This document shows positions 44,979-53,687 of a stretch of 64,000 bases of DNA, one piece after another. The stretch lies in NCBI GenBank assembly GCA_031546985.1, contig JAVBJN010000073.1, forward strand, positions 1 through 64,000, read 5' to 3'. The position numbers and the translations under genes were made by a program. How positions within the stretch are numbered: position 1 is the first letter of the stretch; every line of letters starts with the position of its first letter. This DNA is from JAVBJN01 sp031546985. Lineage in GTDB: Bacteria; Bacteroidota; Bacteroidia; Chitinophagales; Chitinophagaceae. The notes beneath the pieces are model-generated. The model worked only from the letters and a program-made list of their open reading frames with translations. It did no database searches and was not told the DNA's origin.

Positions 44979-46745
44979 ATGAAAATACTACTCCAATACT
45001 TAAAGCCCTATAAAGGGTTGGTCGCGCTGGCATTGCTTTTAGCCGCCATCAACCAGGTGTTCTCCCTCATGGACCCCTACATTTTTGGTAAGATCATTGA
45101 CCGTTTTGCCAAGCAGTCGCAAAGCTACAACCAGCCCGAGTTTGTACGCGGTGTGCTGCTGCTCATTGGCGCAGCGGTAGGTGTGGCTATGATTAGCCGC
45201 ATTGCCAAAGCCTTCCAGGACTATTTTACCAACGTTATTATCCAGAAGTTTGGCGCCAAAGTGTATACCGATGGTATACGCCACGCCTTGCAATTGCCTT
45301 TTCAACAGTTTGAGGATCAGCGCAGTGGCGAAACACTGGCTGTACTTCAAAAGGTGCGCACCGATACCGAGAAATTCATGGCCGCCTTCATCAACATCCT
45401 GTTTGTGACCCTGGTGGGCATTGTGGTGGTGATGGCTTACGCATGGTCGGTATACCCGCCATTGGTGCCCCTGTACATTGCCGCGAGCGTGGGCCTGGGT
45501 TTTCTGATGAAAGCACTGAGCAAGCGCATTAAGGGCATTCAGAAAAACATTGTAAAAGAAACCACCGCGCTGGCCGGGGCCACCACAGAGAGCCTGCGCA
45601 ACATTGAGCTGGTTAAAAGCCTGGGACTCACAGACCAGGAGGTACAGCGCCTGAACAAAACCACGCTGGGCATTCTGCAACTGGAGTTGCGTAAGGTGCG
45701 CAGCATTCGCAGCCTGAGCTTTATACAGGGTACGTTTGTAAACCTGTTGCGCCAGGGCATTTTGTTTATGCTGCTGATGATGATTTACAAAAACCACGCT
45801 TCGCTGGGGCAGGTGATGACGCTTCAGTTTTACTCTTTCTTCCTGTTTGGCCCCTTGCAGGAGCTGGGCAATATTATCCTGGCCTGGCGCGAGGCCGAGA
45901 CCTCGCTGGAGAACTTTAAGAAGCTTATGGACAAGGAAGTAGAACCTCGCCCGCTTACACCTAAAGCCATTCATGATATCCGCACGCTTGAGTTCAATAA
46001 CGTATCGTTCAAGCACCTTACGGCTGCGGGTAACGCGCTGGAAGACATCAACTTTGCCGTAAAAGAGGGCGAAAGCGTTGCTTTTGTTGGCCCTTCTGGC
46101 TCGGGTAAAACCACGATGGTAAAACTACTGGTGGGCCTTTACCAGCCGGTAACCGGGCAGGTGCGCTACAATGGCATTCCGGGATCGGAAATCAATATTG
46201 ATGAACTGCGCCAGCAGATCGGTTTTGTAACCCAGGACACGCAATTGTTCTCCGGTACCATTCGCGAAAACCTGCTGTTTGTGAACCCATCGGCTACCGA
46301 TGAGCAAATGCTGGATGTGCTGCGCAAATCGGCCGCGCAAAACCTGCTGAGCCGGGCCGAAAACGGACTGGATACCATGATTGGCGAAGGCGGTATGAAA
46401 ATATCGGGTGGCGAAAAACAAAGACTGTCTATTGCCCGTGCGCTACTGCGTAACCCGCGCCTGCTGGTATTTGACGAAGCTACATCGGCGCTGGACTCTA
46501 TTACCGAAGACGATATTACCCAAACCATACGCAGCATTACCGCTACCGGAAACCAGATTACCGTAATGATCGCGCACCGGTTAAGCACCATTATGCATGC
46601 CGACCGCATTATTGTGCTGGAGCAGGGCCGCATTGCCGAAACCGGCTCGCACGAAAGTCTGCTGGAAGAAAAAGGATTGTACTACGCCATGTGGCGCCAG
46701 CAGATTGGTGAGCGGAAGAATGTGGTGCGGGTGCCGGTGGCGTAA
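44979..46745 (+). CDS. ABC exporter, fused membrane and ATPase domains
   Basis: This 588-residue half-transporter of the MsbA/LmrA type has an exporter membrane domain with six helices at about 1-320. The ATPase domain has Walker A GPSGSGKTT (near 372) and a Q-loop in GFVTQDTQLFSGTIRENLLF. The signature is ISGGEKQRLSIARALL, and Walker B with D-loop is LLVFDEATSALDS. The switch His lies in IAHRLST. It likely works as a homodimer in the inner membrane. Lipid, drug or peptide substrates are all possible. It is a single gene with its own promoter. Confidence 0.94.
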   Translation: MKILLQYLKPYKGLVALALLLAAINQVFSLMDPYIFGKIIDRFAKQSQSYNQPEFVRGVLLLIGAAVGVAMISRIAKAFQDYFTNVIIQKFGAKVYTDGIRHALQLPFQQFEDQRSGETLAVLQKVRTDTEKFMAAFINILFVTLVGIVVVMAYAWSVYPPLVPLYIAASVGLGFLMKALSKRIKGIQKNIVKETTALAGATTESLRNIELVKSLGLTDQEVQRLNKTTLGILQLELRKVRSIRSLSFIQGTFVNLLRQGILFMLLMMIYKNHASLGQVMTLQFYSFFLFGPLQELGNIILAWREAETSLENFKKLMDKEVEPRPLTPKAIHDIRTLEFNNVSFKHLTAAGNALEDINFAVKEGESVAFVGPSGSGKTTMVKLLVGLYQPVTGQVRYNGIPGSEINIDELRQQIGFVTQDTQLFSGTIRENLLFVNPSATDEQMLDVLRKSAAQNLLSRAENGLDTMIGEGGMKISGGEKQRLSIARALLRNPRLLVFDEATSALDSITEDDITQTIRSITATGNQITVMIAHRLSTIMHADRIIVLEQGRIAETGSHESLLEEKGLYYAMWRQQIGERKNVVRVPVA

Positions 46746-47026
46746 GCCTTCGGCTAGCCTGTCTCGCTATCCGGTGGCCGAGCCTGTCGAAGCCTGAGGC
46801 AAGAAGCTAATCGGGAAAAGACGGGGAGCATGAGAGGCCAAAAGTGAGCGGTGAAAGGCAAACCTGCCAGAGCCTGTTCCGCCACTGCGGAATCCACAGG
46901 TCCTGGCAGGTTTAGCAAAAGATGCGCTGAGGGTATTCGCGAAAAATGCCCAACAAGCAATGGAGCGCAGAAACGGTTCCCTTTCATAAGCTGATCTCTA
47001 TCATCTTACAACCCCGGTTGATTTGC
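46746..47026. other. Intergenic gap with repeat-like sequence
   Basis: No gene is recognised here. GCCTGTCTCGC and GAGCCTGTCGAAGCC (46757-46795) resemble short dispersed intergenic sequences. The main feature is the palindromic repeat at 46860-46913. The end of the gap holds the DUF983 gene promoter. Confidence 0.55.
46860..46913. repeat. Dispersed palindromic repeat, family A copy 2 (extended hairpin)
   Basis: The outer arms AAACCTGCCAGAGCCTG (46860-46876) and CAGGTCCTGGCAGGTTT (46897-46913) pair at 15 of 17 positions. An inner stem TTCCGC/GCGGAA (46877-46882, 46887-46892) closes on CACT. The outer arms share the CCTGGCAGG core with copies at 16021 and 51110. Confidence 0.8.
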
Positions 47027-47034
47027 TAACTTTG
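47027..47034 (+). promoter_or_regulatory. -7 promoter element for the DUF983 gene
   Basis: TAACTTTG matches TAnnTTTG, 25 bases before the ATG at 47060. The following bases up to 47042 are identical to a stretch upstream of htpG. There is no clear -33 TTTG at the right distance. Confidence 0.5.
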
Positions 47035-47059
47035 CAGTAAGAACTTAAGGAACAGCACT

Positions 47060-47467
47060 ATGAGCGATACGAAAAAACCATCTCTGATTGGCAGTATATT
47101 TGGCATGCGTTGCCCCAACTGCAGGAAAGGGCATATGTTTAAAGAAAGGAACATTCTTAAACTGAACCACCTGTTGGATATGCCGGAGAAATGTGAGGTG
47201 TGCGGCCAGAAAATGGAGCTGGAAATGGGTTTCTACTACGGTACCGGTTATGTGAGTTACGCTTTATCGGTAGCCTTATCGGTAATTGTATTTGTGCTCT
47301 ACGCCCTTATCATTGGCATCAGCTGGCGCGACAATAGTATTTTCATAGCGCTGGGCATCGACATTGGCCTGCTGGTGCTCATCCAACCCTGGCTTATGCG
47401 CATGTCGAGGGTACTTTACCTTAACTTGTTTGTGAAATACGGAAAAGGATCTATCATCCAATCCTAG
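47060..47467 (+). CDS. DUF983 family membrane protein
   Basis: This 135-residue protein has an N-terminal zinc-ribbon-like part with CPNC (18-21) and CEVC (45-48). Next come the family pattern MELEMGFYYGTGYVSYALSV and two membrane helices (about 70-95 and 100-118). This is the DUF983 layout, often encoded near cytochrome oxidase genes in proteobacteria. No such genes are near here. The function is unknown. Confidence 0.88.
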   Translation: MSDTKKPSLIGSIFGMRCPNCRKGHMFKERNILKLNHLLDMPEKCEVCGQKMELEMGFYYGTGYVSYALSVALSVIVFVLYALIIGISWRDNSIFIALGIDIGLLVLIQPWLMRMSRVLYLNLFVKYGKGSIIQS

Positions 47468-47472
47468 AAATA

Positions 47473-47505
47473 AAAAAGAGCCCCTGCAATTGCGGGGGCT
47501 CTTTT
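47473..47505. terminator. Shared terminator between convergent DUF983 and lipoprotein genes
   Basis: AAAAAGAGCCCCTGC pairs with GCGGGGGCTCTTTTT around AATT, with one G-T wobble. The A and T tracts on the two sides allow use in both directions. It closes the plus-strand DUF983 gene and the minus-strand TonB receptor locus. Confidence 0.9.
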
Positions 47506-47524
47506 TATGCACTATACTGGTTGC

Positions 47525-48121
47525 TTACAGTTTAATAATGGTTGGAAAAGTAGCCTGCAAATCGGTTTCGCCGCCTGCCGCGTCTGGTGTAGTTGCGTTT
47601 TTGTTAAGTGGCTTGTGCTTGAGGGTAATGGTTATTTTACCCGAGGTAGTATCTGCAGCATAAGTTGCCCAGGTACTGTTTAAACCCAGCGGGTTACCAT
47701 TCACATCTTTATCGAGGTTACTGATGGCCATAGCACCTGGCACATTACCCAATGGCGAAGCCTGGAAGGTAAACAGGTGATTGATGCTTTCGTCCTTGAT
47801 TTCGTCGGTTACATTCACTACCGGATTTTTGCTTTCGTCCAGTACGGTAAGGGCCGCGCTATACGTACAATTAGGGCGCAGACGAATGGTATCGATGTTT
47901 ACAGTAGGATTGCCACCGCCATTAAAGCCGTTGGATACATAATATTTAAAATCGCGTGTATCGCCTACATCGTTTACGTTTACCAGGTGCACTTTAAGCG
48001 TAGTAATGAGTTCCTGTTCGGATGTAACAGGTGTTTCCACCTTATCTTTATCCTTGCAGGATGCAAAACCTAAGGCAGTAGCCACACCTAATACAGCGTA
48101 TAAACGGAGATTCTTGTTCAT
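47525..48121 (-). CDS. Lipoprotein paired with a TonB-dependent receptor
   Basis: This 198-residue protein has a lipoprotein signal (1-22) with lipobox FASC, then KDKDKVETP. The mature part is predicted beta-rich: LITTLKVHLVNV, NIDTIRLRPNCTYSAALTVL, GKITITLKHKP. It ends with an Asp/Gly-rich strand. It starts 32 bases after the receptor stop on the same strand. Such lipoproteins often form the surface-exposed partner of the receptor or bind its ligand. I do not recognise a named family, so the ligand is unknown. Confidence 0.8.
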   Translation of the reverse strand: MNKNLRLYAVLGVATALGFASCKDKDKVETPVTSEQELITTLKVHLVNVNDVGDTRDFKYYVSNGFNGGGNPTVNIDTIRLRPNCTYSAALTVLDESKNPVVNVTDEIKDESINHLFTFQASPLGNVPGAMAISNLDKDVNGNPLGLNSTWATYAADTTSGKITITLKHKPLNKNATTPDAAGGETDLQATFPTIIKL

Positions 48122-48153
48122 ATCAATTAAGAATTGAAAGTTTAAAGTAATAA

Positions 48154-50487
48154 TTAATTTTTGTTTTTGGCAATAAATTCAAAAGGCACTTCCAGTTTAA
48201 CACTCACATTCCTCCCCGGCGCATTCACAAAATACCGGAACGCATCGAGGTAATCGCGGTAAGATTCGTTCAGCAAATTTTCTACCCCTACCACTACGTT
48301 GCAATGTAAACCATTCAGATGCAGTTTGGTTCCCGCATACACGGCCAGCAAGGTATAAGCCGCCGGCGGACGCGGATAATCTATCGCATCGAAATTGGAG
48401 GGTATACGTTTTTGCTGGGTTACATACTCGGCATCCAGTTTCAGGTAAGGATTATCTAACCATCCCTTTTGCCGGAAATTGTATTGCAGGGCCATACTGT
48501 ACCGGTCCGATGGCATACCAATCAACCAATCGTGCCGGGTTATATCCCTTGCCAGCAGCCAGCTTGCACGGGGCATCACTTCCAGGTTTTTCCAGAGCGT
48601 CCAGTTGGCCGACACATCTGCGCCGGTTAAGGCGGCATCGGTCTGGGTATAATTAAACTGCTTGAAATAGCCCGAAATGGTGAGCAGATCGCCCGCGGGT
48701 TGCAGGTAAATAAAATCGTTGATGCGGTTATGATACACCTCTGCCTGCACATTAAGATGACCGGGAATACCATATTCTACCTTGCCCGAAAAATTGAGAC
48801 CACGCTCCGGCTTCAGGTTCGGATCGCCGTTTTCCCAACGGGCCGCGCCCTGGTGGTTGCCATGCACAAACAGCTCATTGGCTTGCGGCGCACGCCAGGC
48901 AGTAGCCACATTTACGAGTGTGTTCCAATGCTGGTTCCACTGGCGGGAGGCGCCGAGCGTACCCGACAGGCTGCCGAAAATATAATCGTAGCGCACTACC
49001 TGCTGGTTGTTGCCTTCCAGGTTGTAAACGGTAAACCACTTATTATCGTACCGGGCACCTGCTTCGAGGTTCCAGTCGTTTAGTTTATACTTTTCAATGG
49101 CATATGCGCCCGCGCTGTAACTGATAAAATTGGGAATAAAGATACGGTCGCCGGGCTCAAAGTAATTGGTTTGGCGAATGCCCGTTACCCCCACCATACC
49201 GCTCCAGCCTTTAGACTCCGGTTGCTCCCAGGTCAACTCTGCCAGGTGGGTTTGAATGGTAAGGTTCAGTTGGGCATTGGTTACCGCGCTGCTCCGCACC
49301 ACATCGTACTCCTGGCGGTAATTTTTCTGGTAAGCATACACCAGGTTAAAGTTGCCTTTGGGTGTAAACCAGTAGGCCCGGTTTTTCCAGGTCAGGTGAT
49401 CTACTTTTTGATACGGACGGCCTATATCGTAGGTAAAACCCGACTGGCGTAAAGGCACCGGGCTGTTGATGGCCGCCATCAGATCGTCTTTATTACCGGT
49501 ATGCGAACCGGTGTAAATCCCAATCATGGTATTAAAGCGGCTTACGGTGCTTTCGAATCCGTATTTGCTTTTTTTCCAGGCGGCGGATGCCGTAAAGTTG
49601 CGTTCGCGTATGCCGGTATTTTCTACCCAATAGCCGGGAATGCGGTAGTTGCCCCCTTCTTTAAGTGTACCCTGCAAGCGGATGCTGAGCGCAGGCAGCT
49701 TCTCAAAATTGTGTTCGATCATACCAGCAGCCACACCCATACGGTTATTGCTGAAACCGGCCAGGTTTATTTGTCCGTCCCACCCGGGTTTGGAGCGTAT
49801 TGGCGCGGGATCGAGCAGCACCACGCCCCCCATTGCATCGGCGCCATACCTTACAGCGGCGGCACCTTTGATAACGGTAACCTGGCTGGCGGTAAACGGG
49901 TCTATCTCCGGGGCATGTTCGCTACCCCATTGCTGCGACTCAAGCCTTACTCCATTATTCACCATTAATATCCGGTTGCTGTGCAAACCGTGTATCACCG
50001 GTTTTATGATGTTGGCCCCCGTTTGCATACCATTTACACCGTTTACAGACTTGAGCATTTCGCCCACAGAGGTGCCGGCCTTTTCGGCCATTTGCTGGTG
50101 CGAAATTTTATCCTGCACCACCACCTGGTTAGCCCCACGAATGGCTTTAATATCCACCGCCTTCAGCTCATGCGCGGCATGGGCCATTTGAAAATTCTGG
50201 TTGGTATTGCCTTTAATATCTACCGCCATTTCCTGCGGCACACAACCGAGATGGCTAACCATAACGGTAACCTTTCCGGCGCAAACGCCCGGAATTTCAT
50301 AATAACCATGTTCGTTAGTGGTAGCGCCGGTTTGCTGTTCTTTCAGGTACACACGGGCATAGGAGAGTTCTTCTCCGGTATCAAAATCGGTAATCCGGCC
50401 TTTGAGGATGTAGGCACACTGGGCCGAAGCCACGGATGCATACCCCAGCAACAGGCTTAGGAATACACGAAAAACAGTTGTATTCAT
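48154..50487 (-). CDS. TonB-dependent outer-membrane receptor (CarboxypepD_reg-like N-terminus)
   Basis: This 777-residue protein has a signal peptide (1-22). A CarboxypepD_reg-like domain follows (about 25-105: LKGRITDFDTGEELSYARVY, then NEHGYYEIPGV). The plug domain (about 115-225) has SVNGVNGMQ, the loop HGLHSNRILMVNNGVRLESQ, and KGAAAVRYGADAMGGVVLL. A beta-barrel with aromatic-ended strands follows, and the last strand is VSVKLEVPFEFIAK. It takes up a scarce ligand using TonB energy. Acidic and His residues in GSEHAPEID recall zinc receptors such as ZnuD. Together with the small His-rich protein upstream, this suggests metal uptake, which is inference. Confidence 0.92.
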   Translation of the reverse strand: MNTTVFRVFLSLLLGYASVASAQCAYILKGRITDFDTGEELSYARVYLKEQQTGATTNEHGYYEIPGVCAGKVTVMVSHLGCVPQEMAVDIKGNTNQNFQMAHAAHELKAVDIKAIRGANQVVVQDKISHQQMAEKAGTSVGEMLKSVNGVNGMQTGANIIKPVIHGLHSNRILMVNNGVRLESQQWGSEHAPEIDPFTASQVTVIKGAAAVRYGADAMGGVVLLDPAPIRSKPGWDGQINLAGFSNNRMGVAAGMIEHNFEKLPALSIRLQGTLKEGGNYRIPGYWVENTGIRERNFTASAAWKKSKYGFESTVSRFNTMIGIYTGSHTGNKDDLMAAINSPVPLRQSGFTYDIGRPYQKVDHLTWKNRAYWFTPKGNFNLVYAYQKNYRQEYDVVRSSAVTNAQLNLTIQTHLAELTWEQPESKGWSGMVGVTGIRQTNYFEPGDRIFIPNFISYSAGAYAIEKYKLNDWNLEAGARYDNKWFTVYNLEGNNQQVVRYDYIFGSLSGTLGASRQWNQHWNTLVNVATAWRAPQANELFVHGNHQGAARWENGDPNLKPERGLNFSGKVEYGIPGHLNVQAEVYHNRINDFIYLQPAGDLLTISGYFKQFNYTQTDAALTGADVSANWTLWKNLEVMPRASWLLARDITRHDWLIGMPSDRYSMALQYNFRQKGWLDNPYLKLDAEYVTQQKRIPSNFDAIDYPRPPAAYTLLAVYAGTKLHLNGLHCNVVVGVENLLNESYRDYLDAFRYFVNAPGRNVSVKLEVPFEFIAKNKN

Positions 50488-50564
50488 AACCTTGTTTGTT
50501 GCAGAATAGCGGCTATAAACTATTTGCCGGACACACTATGGGTCCGTAAAGCCGCCAATAAGAA

Positions 50565-50891
50565 TTACGTAAGGCTATACGCAGGAGGTCCCCGTAAAGC
50601 GGGAGTTAAGCGGGGAAGGGTATGAAAGGTTTCTTCTGGAAATTCGTTGAGCAGCACCTGTGCTTCGGTGGGCACATACCATACGGGCGATTCGGCAAGA
50701 ATGGCGGGCTCTATGGTAAAATGAAGAATATCGCAGTGGTGGTGTACCGTGCCAATTACAGGCTCATCACCTTGCTGGCAAGCAGTATGTACGGTATCGG
50801 TGTGGTCGGCAAATACGTGCAACAGGTCGCGTGGCGCGGTATACACCATCACCAGCATCAAAAACACATATATACTCCACCTTGCTTTCAT
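50565..50891 (-). CDS. Small exported His/Cys protein upstream of the TonB receptor
   Basis: This 108-residue protein has an N-terminal hydrophobic segment (about 5-20, probably a signal). The mature part has Cys in HTACQQGD and a cluster HHHCDILHF (about 51-59). It ends in LRGPPAYSLT. The RGPP ending is one I associate with small Bacteroidota proteins found beside TonB receptors and metal genes. The His/Cys cluster could bind a metal ion. It is the first gene of a three-gene unit, and its promoter sits almost on the ATG. Confidence 0.75.
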   Translation of the reverse strand: MKARWSIYVFLMLVMVYTAPRDLLHVFADHTDTVHTACQQGDEPVIGTVHHHCDILHFTIEPAILAESPVWYVPTEAQVLLNEFPEETFHTLPRLTPALRGPPAYSLT

Positions 50892-50899
50892 CAGCGGCC

Positions 50900-50933
50900 C
50901 AAAGTTAGGTAAAGTTGCAGAAAAGCCTGCAAA
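50900..50933 (-). promoter_or_regulatory. Promoter of the TonB receptor locus
   Basis: On the minus strand TTTG (50933-50930) and TAACTTTG (50907-50900) are 22 bases apart. This is a good Bacteroidota promoter match. The start point would be within a few bases of the ATG at 50891, so the transcript would be nearly leaderless. Confidence 0.7.
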
Positions 50934-50981
50934 TGGCTTTACCGTTCATCAAAAAGTAATATTGTGAGGAAGCGCTTATGT

Positions 50982-51080
50982 AGAGATCCTGCTTCGGCTT
51001 CGTCCCTCAGCCGTGCAGGACGACAATAAGAAAGAAGCTGTCATCCTGCGCCACGAGGTACGAGTGGAAGCAGGATCTCT
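50982..51080. repeat. 99-bp palindromic intergenic element (family B)
   Basis: The outer arms AGAGATCCTGCTTC (50982-50995) and GAAGCAGGATCTCT (51067-51080) match perfectly over 14 bp. An inner pair GCAGGACGAC and GTCATCCTGC (about 51015-51024 and 51039-51048) matches at 9 of 10. The element is non-coding and lies in the gap between the TonB locus promoter and the thiolase gene. Confidence 0.8.
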
Positions 51081-51109
51081 TTACCAACAACACTATTGTT
51101 CTTATCGCA

Positions 51110-51144
51110 CAGACCTGACAGGCCCCCCGGACCTGGCAGGTCTG
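51110..51144. repeat. Dispersed palindromic repeat, family A copy 3
   Basis: CAGACCTGACAGG (51110-51122) and CCTGGCAGGTCTG (51132-51144) pair at 12 of 13 positions around a C-rich spacer. The arms share the CCTGGCAGG core with copies at 16021 and 46860. Confidence 0.8.
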
Positions 51145-51160
51145 TACATTCCAGCACCAT

Positions 51161-51197
51161 AAAAAAAAACCGCCCCAGCCTTTCGACGGAACGGTTT
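51161..51197 (-). terminator. Probable terminator of the thiolase gene
   Basis: On the minus strand AAACCG (51197-51192) can pair with CGGTTT (51172-51167), followed by nine T. The stem is short and its loop partly structured, so the call is moderate. Confidence 0.6.
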
Positions 51198-51217
51198 ATA
51201 CTAAAAAACAATGGTGT

Positions 51218-52393
51218 TTACAGTCGTTCAATGATACCGGCAATGCCCTGGCCACCGCCTACGCAGGCGCTCACGATGCCGTATCTTTTATTGAGGCGTT
51301 TAAGATCGTCCATCAGCTGGATGGAGAGCTTGGCTCCGGAGCAACCCAATGGGTGCCCCAGCGAAATAGCACCGCCGTTGATGTTCACCTTTTCCTGGTC
51401 CAGGCCCAGTTCGCGCACTACGGCAATCGATTGGGAGGCAAAGGCTTCGTTCAATTCTATGAGGTCAATATCGCTCAAAGTCATGTTGGCTTGCTTCAGC
51501 ACTTTGGGAATAGCCGCCACAGGCCCAATGCCCATAATGCGGGGATGCACACCTGCACTGGCGCATGCTATTAAACGTGCTATGGGTTTCAATCCCAGCT
51601 CATTCATCATACGCTCGCTCATTACAATGGTAAAGGCAGCGCCATCGCTTGTTTGCGATGAGTTGCCCGCCGTTACAGAACCACCTTGCGCAAATACAGC
51701 AGGCAGTTTGGCCAGCACCTCCAGCGAAGTATCGGCACGGGGCCCCTCGTCGGTATCTACTATATAATTTTTAACGGCTCTTTTACCTTTGGCATCTACA
51801 TATACTTCTTCTACCGGCATAGGGAAAATGCTGTTGGCAAAGTACCCGTTTTTAATAGCCTGCATGGCCCGTTGGTGCGAGCGGTAAGCGAACGCGTCCT
51901 GGTCTTCGCGGCTCACATTAAACTCTTTGGCTACCGCCTCGGCGGTGAGCCCCATGCTCAGGTAATAATCGGGATCTTCGTTGCTTACGGTATAGTTGGG
52001 TACGGTTTTCCAACCGGCAGTGGGTACCAGGCTCATGCTCTCGGTACCACCGGCAATAATACAATCGGCCTGTCCGCTCTGGATTTTTGCCGTAGCAATA
52101 GCAATGGTTTCCAGGCCAGAGGCGCAATAGCGGTTTACCGTCATGCCTGGCACATCAATGCCCAAAGCCCGCACACTAATCATACGGCCAATCTGCAATC
52201 CCTGCTCTGCTTCTGGCACGGCATTGCCCACAATCAGGTCATCTACCCTTACCGGGTCGAGCTGCGGCACCGAAGCCAGCAAACCTTTAATCAGGTCCAC
52301 GGCCAGGTCATCGGGTCGTACAAAACGGAATCCTCCTCTCTTTGCCTTGGTCACTGCCGTTCTTAAGCCGGCTACGATATATGCTGTTTGCAT
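51218..52393 (-). CDS. Acetyl-CoA acyltransferase (thiolase)
   Basis: This 391-residue protein has the normal thiolase length. The acyl-accepting Cys90 is in NRYCASGLE. The catalytic His347 is in GHPLGCSGA, and the second Cys377 is in CVGGGQG. The substrate loop region EAEQGLQIGR fits the FadA/degradative type more than biosynthetic PhaA, but I am not certain. The enzyme cleaves 3-ketoacyl-CoA with CoA in fatty-acid oxidation, or condenses two acetyl-CoA. No beta-oxidation partner gene is adjacent. The -7 element TATATTTG lies about 40 bases upstream. Confidence 0.93.
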   Translation of the reverse strand: MQTAYIVAGLRTAVTKAKRGGFRFVRPDDLAVDLIKGLLASVPQLDPVRVDDLIVGNAVPEAEQGLQIGRMISVRALGIDVPGMTVNRYCASGLETIAIATAKIQSGQADCIIAGGTESMSLVPTAGWKTVPNYTVSNEDPDYYLSMGLTAEAVAKEFNVSREDQDAFAYRSHQRAMQAIKNGYFANSIFPMPVEEVYVDAKGKRAVKNYIVDTDEGPRADTSLEVLAKLPAVFAQGGSVTAGNSSQTSDGAAFTIVMSERMMNELGLKPIARLIACASAGVHPRIMGIGPVAAIPKVLKQANMTLSDIDLIELNEAFASQSIAVVRELGLDQEKVNINGGAISLGHPLGCSGAKLSIQLMDDLKRLNKRYGIVSACVGGGQGIAGIIERL

Positions 52394-52430
52394 GCAATAA
52401 TTACTTTTGAATTGGATTAAGCACTATTAC

Positions 52431-52438
52431 CAAATATA
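52431..52438 (-). promoter_or_regulatory. -7 promoter element for the thiolase gene
   Basis: TATATTTG on the minus strand matches TAnnTTTG 38 bases before the ATG at 52393. The -33 region carries only a partial match. Confidence 0.5.
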
Positions 52439-52638
52439 ATCTTTTCGGGGTAATAAAGCGAGGGGCTGTCCTAAAATTTTAAAGTTAATATGAGCCAAAC
52501 TCTTGCATATGCAACCTTTGGACAAACCATTGCTATACCCCATCAATCCGGGTATATTTTTGGGCACCAGACCAACTGTTCCGGCATTCTCCCACAGGTA
52601 ATAACGGAATATTGCCCTGCAAACCGCCGGCAAAATTT

Positions 52639-52646
52639 TATCTTTG
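52639..52646 (+). promoter_or_regulatory. -7 promoter element for pyrD
   Basis: TATCTTTG matches TAnnTTTG just 8 bases before the ATG at 52654. Transcription would begin at or next to the start codon. This excludes the upstream TTG at 52612 as the start. Confidence 0.6.
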
Positions 52647-52653
52647 CGCCGTT

Positions 52654-53676
52654 ATGTATACACTTGTCAAAAAAATACTATTCAAATACGACCCGGAAGT
52701 GATTCACTATACGGTAATGAACAACCTGAAACGCATTTGCGGCAATGCTTTGGGCAAAAGCATGGTACGCTCTATGTTTACCTACGAAAATCCCTCCCTG
52801 GAACGGGAAGTTTTCGGGTTGCGGTTTAAAAACCCCGTTGGGCTGGCCGCAGGTTTTGACAAGGATGCTAAATTTATTGAGTCGCTGGAATGCCTGGGCT
52901 TTGGTTTTATCGAAATCGGCACCCTTACACCCAAAGGCCAGCCGGGTAACGACAAGCCCCGCCTTTTCCGTCTGCCGCAGGACGAAGCAGTGATTAACCG
53001 CATGGGTTTCAACAACGAAGGGGTAGAAGCTGCGGTACAACGCCTGAAGAAAACCAACCGCAATATTATTATCGGTGGCAACATTGGCAAGAACAAGGTA
53101 ACGCCCAACGAAGAAGCGGTAAACGATTACATCTCCTGCTTTCACGAACTGTTTGACCATGTAGACTACTTTGTGGTAAACGTGAGCAGTCCCAATACGC
53201 CCAACCTGCGGGCATTGCAGGACAAGGAACCGCTGACCCAGCTGCTGCAAACCCTGCAGGATCTGAACAAACAGAAAAGCAAGCCCAAACCCATATTGCT
53301 CAAAATAGCGCCAGACCTGACCAACGAGCAGCTGGACGATATTATTGATATTGTAAAAGCTACCGGCATTGCGGGCATAGTGGCTACCAACACCACTATT
53401 TCCCGCGCCGATCTTACCAGCAACCCTGCCGATGTGGATGCGATTGGCGCTGGTGGCCTGAGCGGCAAACCCGTGCGCCAGCGTGCAACCGAAGTAATCC
53501 GGTACCTGCACCAGAAATCGGGTGGCAGCTTCCCTATTATTGCAGTGGGGGGTATTTTTACCGCTGCCGACGCTAAAGAAAAGCTGGATGCCGGTGCCGC
53601 ATTGGTACAGGTATACACCGGTTTTATCTACGAAGGGCCTGCTATTGTAAAGAACATTTGTAAAGGCCTGGCCTAA
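52654..53676 (+). CDS. pyrD: Dihydroorotate dehydrogenase (quinone), class 2
   Basis: This 340-residue protein has an N-terminal helix extension for membrane association (1-40). The FMN site has NPVGLAAGFDKDAKFIESL and GTLTPKGQPGNDKPRLFRLP. Asn and Ser in VNVSSPNTPNLR (near 175) include the class 2 catalytic Ser. NTTISR and GGLSGKPVRQRATEVIR follow, and the phosphate loop is IIAVGGIF. It oxidises dihydroorotate to orotate with quinone as acceptor in pyrimidine synthesis. The ATG at 52654 fits the promoter and family start. Confidence 0.96.
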   Translation: MYTLVKKILFKYDPEVIHYTVMNNLKRICGNALGKSMVRSMFTYENPSLEREVFGLRFKNPVGLAAGFDKDAKFIESLECLGFGFIEIGTLTPKGQPGNDKPRLFRLPQDEAVINRMGFNNEGVEAAVQRLKKTNRNIIIGGNIGKNKVTPNEEAVNDYISCFHELFDHVDYFVVNVSSPNTPNLRALQDKEPLTQLLQTLQDLNKQKSKPKPILLKIAPDLTNEQLDDIIDIVKATGIAGIVATNTTISRADLTSNPADVDAIGAGGLSGKPVRQRATEVIRYLHQKSGGSFPIIAVGGIFTAADAKEKLDAGAALVQVYTGFIYEGPAIVKNICKGLA

Positions 53677-53687
53677 ACGATATACCT

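Noticed and set aside
46746..46800. Second palindromic repeat family (CCTGTC/GACAGG words)
   Set aside because: The two halves pair poorly and no other copy is seen in the window.
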